A program made the position numbers and the translations under genes. Below, in pieces: positions 25,155-27,563 of a DNA stretch of 27,563 bases; position 1 is the stretch's first letter; every line of letters begins with the position of its first letter. Below the pieces are notes generated by a model. The model did not search any database. It was not told where the DNA came from and saw only the letters and a list, made by a program, of their open reading frames with translations. Source of the stretch: Alphaproteobacteria bacterium (GTDB taxonomy: Bacteria > Pseudomonadota > Alphaproteobacteria > Rhizobiales > Beijerinckiaceae); the NCBI GenBank assembly GCA_009920595.1, contig RFZR01000002.1, positions 1-27,563 on the forward strand, in the 5' to 3' direction.

Positions 25155-26558
25155 GTGCGCTCTTTCTTTTCAACCGCTCGCATCCAAAAATCCCTAAAAG
25201 CCAGAATTGGGGCTGCCTTAGTGCTTGCCTATATCGCAGGCGTGGTGAGTGCACTCCCCACTAACGCCCAAGCTCGCTCAGGCGTTATTCGCGATGCGGA
25301 AATCGAAGCGCTTCTCAAAGACTATGCGACTCCAATTTTCAATGCCGCAGGGATCGCAAAAGGCTCGATCACCATCGCATTGATTGACGATCGATCCTTC
25401 AATGCCTTTGTGACCACTGGCCGCCGGATGTTCGTGAATATCGGCGCACTCATGGAAGCCAAGACCCCCAATGAAATCATTGGCGTCATCGCCCACGAAG
25501 CGGGACATATTGCCGGTGGCCATCTCACGCTTCAACGTGAGCGCGCCGGCATGGCACAGATGATGGCAACCGCAGGCGTGGTGCTTGGCGCGGGTGCCAT
25601 GGTGGCGGGCTCGGGAAACCGCAGCATGAATGCGGGCAATGGCGGCATGGGCATTATGCTGGGCGCGCAAGAGCTCGCCGTTCGCTCTATGCTTTCTTAC
25701 CAGCGCGGTGAGGAACAAGCCGCTGATCGCGCGGCGATCAAATATCTCGCAGCAACCAATCAATCTCCGCGGGGGCTCGTTGATACATTCAAACGGCTCT
25801 CTGACGATCAGATGTTCAAGCTTGATGGCATCGATCCCTATCTCATGAGCCATCCGGCTCCGCAGGACCGTATTGCGAGCCTCGAGCAGCTGGCGTCATC
25901 GAGCCCTGTCTTTGCTGCAAAAGATCCGGCCTCTCTTATTGCGCGGCATGAAATGATGCGGGCCAAACTTTATGGCTTTGCCGCTAAAGGCGACGAAGTC
26001 GTTCGCCGTTATCCGATCTCGGATATGAGCCTTCCCGCGCGCTATGCCCGTGCAATTATGAACTACCGCTATAAGAAAGTGCCGGAAGCCCTTGCACAGA
26101 TTGATGATCTTTTGAAAAGCCAACCCAACAATCCCTATTTCTGGGAATTGAAGGGGCAGGTCTTGCTTGAATTTGGCCAAGCTCGCGAAGCGGTCGTGGC
26201 TTTGCGTCGAGCGACGGGCGGTGTACCCGAGTCAGGTCTTATCCGTGGCCTGTTGGGCAAGGCTCTGGTCGCCACCGGCGATCGCGCTTTGTTGGATGAC
26301 GGCATTCGTGAGTTAACGAATGCCAGCCAACGAGAACCGGATGATGTCGAAAATTGGCGGCAGCTCGCCATCGCTTATAATCAGAAAGACAATATCGGCA
26401 TGGCCGAATTCAGCGCCGCTCAGGAAGCGCTGCTGATGGGTGACATGCAAAGCGCTGTCAATCATGCCGCCAAAGCGAAGGCGCGATTGCCCGCCGGTTC
26501 GCCTGCGGCATTAAAGGCCGATGACATTCTTAACTATCGTAAGCCAAAGTCGAATTAA
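25155..26558 (+). CDS. periplasmic M48 zinc metalloprotease with TPR-like C-terminus (BepA/YfgC-like)
   Basis: Proteases of this group degrade misassembled outer-membrane proteins in the periplasm. The 467-residue protein opens with a signal peptide (hydrophobic residues about 17-37, cleavage near TNAQA), then the M48 domain with the zinc motif HEAGH at 114-118 and the third-ligand region RGEEQAADRAA. A Gly/Met-rich loop separates these (about 135-160). The SHPAPQDRIASLE segment and several TPR-like helical hairpins follow to the end (NPYFWELKGQVLLEFGQAREAV and similar). The start is GTG at 25155; the signal peptide fits this start. The DsbA-like gene follows about 30 nt downstream, so the pair probably forms an operon. 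Confidence 0.92.
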   Translation: MRSFFSTARIQKSLKARIGAALVLAYIAGVVSALPTNAQARSGVIRDAEIEALLKDYATPIFNAAGIAKGSITIALIDDRSFNAFVTTGRRMFVNIGALMEAKTPNEIIGVIAHEAGHIAGGHLTLQRERAGMAQMMATAGVVLGAGAMVAGSGNRSMNAGNGGMGIMLGAQELAVRSMLSYQRGEEQAADRAAIKYLAATNQSPRGLVDTFKRLSDDQMFKLDGIDPYLMSHPAPQDRIASLEQLASSSPVFAAKDPASLIARHEMMRAKLYGFAAKGDEVVRRYPISDMSLPARYARAIMNYRYKKVPEALAQIDDLLKSQPNNPYFWELKGQVLLEFGQAREAVVALRRATGGVPESGLIRGLLGKALVATGDRALLDDGIRELTNASQREPDDVENWRQLAIAYNQKDNIGMAEFSAAQEALLMGDMQSAVNHAAKAKARLPAGSPAALKADDILNYRKPKSN

Positions 26559-26591
26559 CCGATCAACCGCCGATCACAGGAAATGACCATT

Positions 26592-27356
26592 ATGCGTTTT
26601 GTTCGCCCTCTTCTCGTTGTGATGGGTCTCGCGCTCGCTGCAGGCAGCGCACACGCTCAGGAAAAGCCCTTCACAGACGCCAAAAAGGCCGAGATTGGCG
26701 AGATCGTGAAATCCTATCTCATGAGCCATCCGGAACTCATCCAGGAAGCGCTTAATGAACTCGACAAAAAACAGCGGGATGCGGAAGCCCAGGCTCAAAA
26801 AGCGGCGGTCGCGTCCCTCAGTCCCGATCTCATCAAGGCGGAAAACGGCGTCGTGCTCGGTAATCCCGCGGGCGATGTCACCTTGGTTGAGTTTTTCGAT
26901 TACAATTGCGGCTACTGCAAAAAAGCCATGGCCGACATTATGGGCCTGATGAAAGCCGACCCGAAATTGCGGGTGGTCTTGCGCGACTTCCCGGTTCTGG
27001 GTCCGGATTCGGTTGAGGCCTCAAAAGTCGCTCTGGCCGTACGCAGCCAATTAACCGGCGCCAAATATATGGAATTTCACCAAAAGCTCCTCGAGTCCCG
27101 TGGCCGTGTGGGCAAGGACCGCGCGATGGAGGTCGCCCAAAGCCTCGGCGCTGATCCCGCAAAAATCGAAAAAGAGATCGAATCTGCCGAGATCAAAAAG
27201 CTCCTTGGCAACACGATGCGCGCGGCCGACCAGCTTCGGATTGGCGGCACGCCCGCCTTTGTTGTGGCGGATGGGGTGATTGTCGGCGCCGTTGGCCAAG
27301 ACGCCCTCGCCGAAACGATCAAAGCGGCCAGAACTTGCGGCAAAGCGGTCTGCTGA
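26592..27356 (+). CDS. periplasmic DsbA-family thiol oxidoreductase with N-terminal helical extension (ScsC/alpha-DsbA2-like)
   Basis: A secreted disulfide oxidoreductase or isomerase. The signal peptide (MRFVRPLLVVMGLALAAGSAHA) is followed by a charged, helical segment of about 60 residues (KKAEIGEIVKSYLMSHPELI, LNELDKKQRDAEAQAQKAA), then a thioredoxin-like domain with the CGYC active site (Cys106 and Cys109) in FFDYNCGYCKKA, the DsbA helical insert, and the cis-proline loop GGTPAFVV. A C-terminal Cys pair (TCGKAVC) is extra. The ATG at 26592 is chosen because AGGAAA (26578-26583) sits 8 nt upstream; the in-frame ATG at 26583 overlaps that site. N-terminal helices of this type trimerise ScsC and alpha-DsbA2 isomerases, so isomerase activity is possible but unproven. 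Confidence 0.9.
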   Translation: MRFVRPLLVVMGLALAAGSAHAQEKPFTDAKKAEIGEIVKSYLMSHPELIQEALNELDKKQRDAEAQAQKAAVASLSPDLIKAENGVVLGNPAGDVTLVEFFDYNCGYCKKAMADIMGLMKADPKLRVVLRDFPVLGPDSVEASKVALAVRSQLTGAKYMEFHQKLLESRGRVGKDRAMEVAQSLGADPAKIEKEIESAEIKKLLGNTMRAADQLRIGGTPAFVVADGVIVGAVGQDALAETIKAARTCGKAVC

Positions 27357-27563
27357 GAGGTGGGTTCCATAATTCTGTCATAGAATCGATTCGAGTCGGT
27401 CTTTAGCCTCCGACTCACGCCCCAAGGATTAGGGGCCGGAACACCTCCCTGCGACGACTCGCCCTCCCTCATTGGTTGTAATTTTGGCTGTCACTCGCAA
27501 AAATTTTAGCGTGCCGAGGGGAAATTCCCCTTACGTCTGAGGCACTTGCAAAGTCATCCCCAG
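27357..27563. other. non-coding region with tandem hairpins and clustered GANTC sites
   Basis: After the DsbA-like gene no credible ORF is seen to the window end. Stems: ATTCT/AGAAT (27372-27386), GAGTCGG/CCGACTC (27393-27399 with 27410-27416), GCCCC/GGGGC (27419-27436), and an imperfect hairpin at 27511-27545 (GTGCC/GGCAC enclosing GGGGAAATTCCCC). None has a clear rightward U-tract. Five GANTC sites, the CcrM methylation target in Alphaproteobacteria, lie at 27383, 27388, 27393, 27412 and 27456; the first three are directly adjacent. This may be the regulatory region of the next gene. Confidence 0.45.

Noticed and set aside
27077..27472. 131-residue ORF antisense to the DsbA-like gene
   Set aside because: It overlaps a clearly coding sense gene and shows no motif or initiation signal.

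Overview
The window reads as one chromosomal stretch of an alphaproteobacterium, most likely of the Hyphomicrobiales (Rhizobiales) type. That rests on protein similarity recalled from memory, on the gene order rne / amidase / mrcA / prfB and nifS-sufBCDS-sufT-sufA, and on alphaproteobacterial-looking promoters. Nearly all of it is core housekeeping DNA. I see no insertion sequence, prophage, CRISPR array, tRNA or rRNA.

Layout: 1-1016 (-) 5' part of a secreted soluble lytic transglycosylase gene, frame-broken; 1234-4223 (+) dapA, smpB and a DEAD-box RNA helicase; 4236-11033 (-) an Fe-S assembly operon transcribed right to left (NifS/IscS-like desulfurase, sufB, sufC, sufD, sufS, sufT-like, sufA); 11258-11995 (+) an alpha/beta hydrolase converging on rne across a strong bidirectional terminator; 11973-14580 (-) RNase E with a leader of about 480 nt; 15222-19772 (+) N-acetylmuramoyl-L-alanine amidase, PBP1A and prfB (with its programmed +1 frameshift); 19777-20247 (-) a one-cysteine peroxiredoxin; 20415-23738 (+) a large AsmA/YhdP-like membrane-anchored protein; 23739-24995 (-) tyrS; 25155-27356 (+) an M48 metalloprotease with TPR-like C-terminus and a DsbA/ScsC-like thiol oxidoreductase; 27357-27563 non-coding with hairpins and a tight cluster of GANTC (CcrM-type) sites.

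Functional themes: Fe-S cluster assembly (seven genes), cell-wall building and turnover (transglycosylase, amidase, PBP1A, DapA), RNA metabolism and ribosome rescue/termination (RNase E, helicase, SmpB, RF2), and envelope protein quality control (M48 protease, DsbA-like protein, AsmA-like protein).

The most unusual aspect is that three otherwise well-conserved genes carry four frame-breaking gaps: the transglycosylase once, sufC once and rne twice. At each gap conserved codons are missing but the reading frame resumes cleanly on the other side with family-typical sequence. In rne the gap removes a catalytic aspartate motif. RNase E and SufC are normally essential or near-essential, so missing sequence (assembly or consensus error) is the leading explanation and real inactivation the alternative. 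A second oddity is that the hydrolase ORF has no stop codon before its own terminator hairpin. I found no convincing novel multi-gene system.
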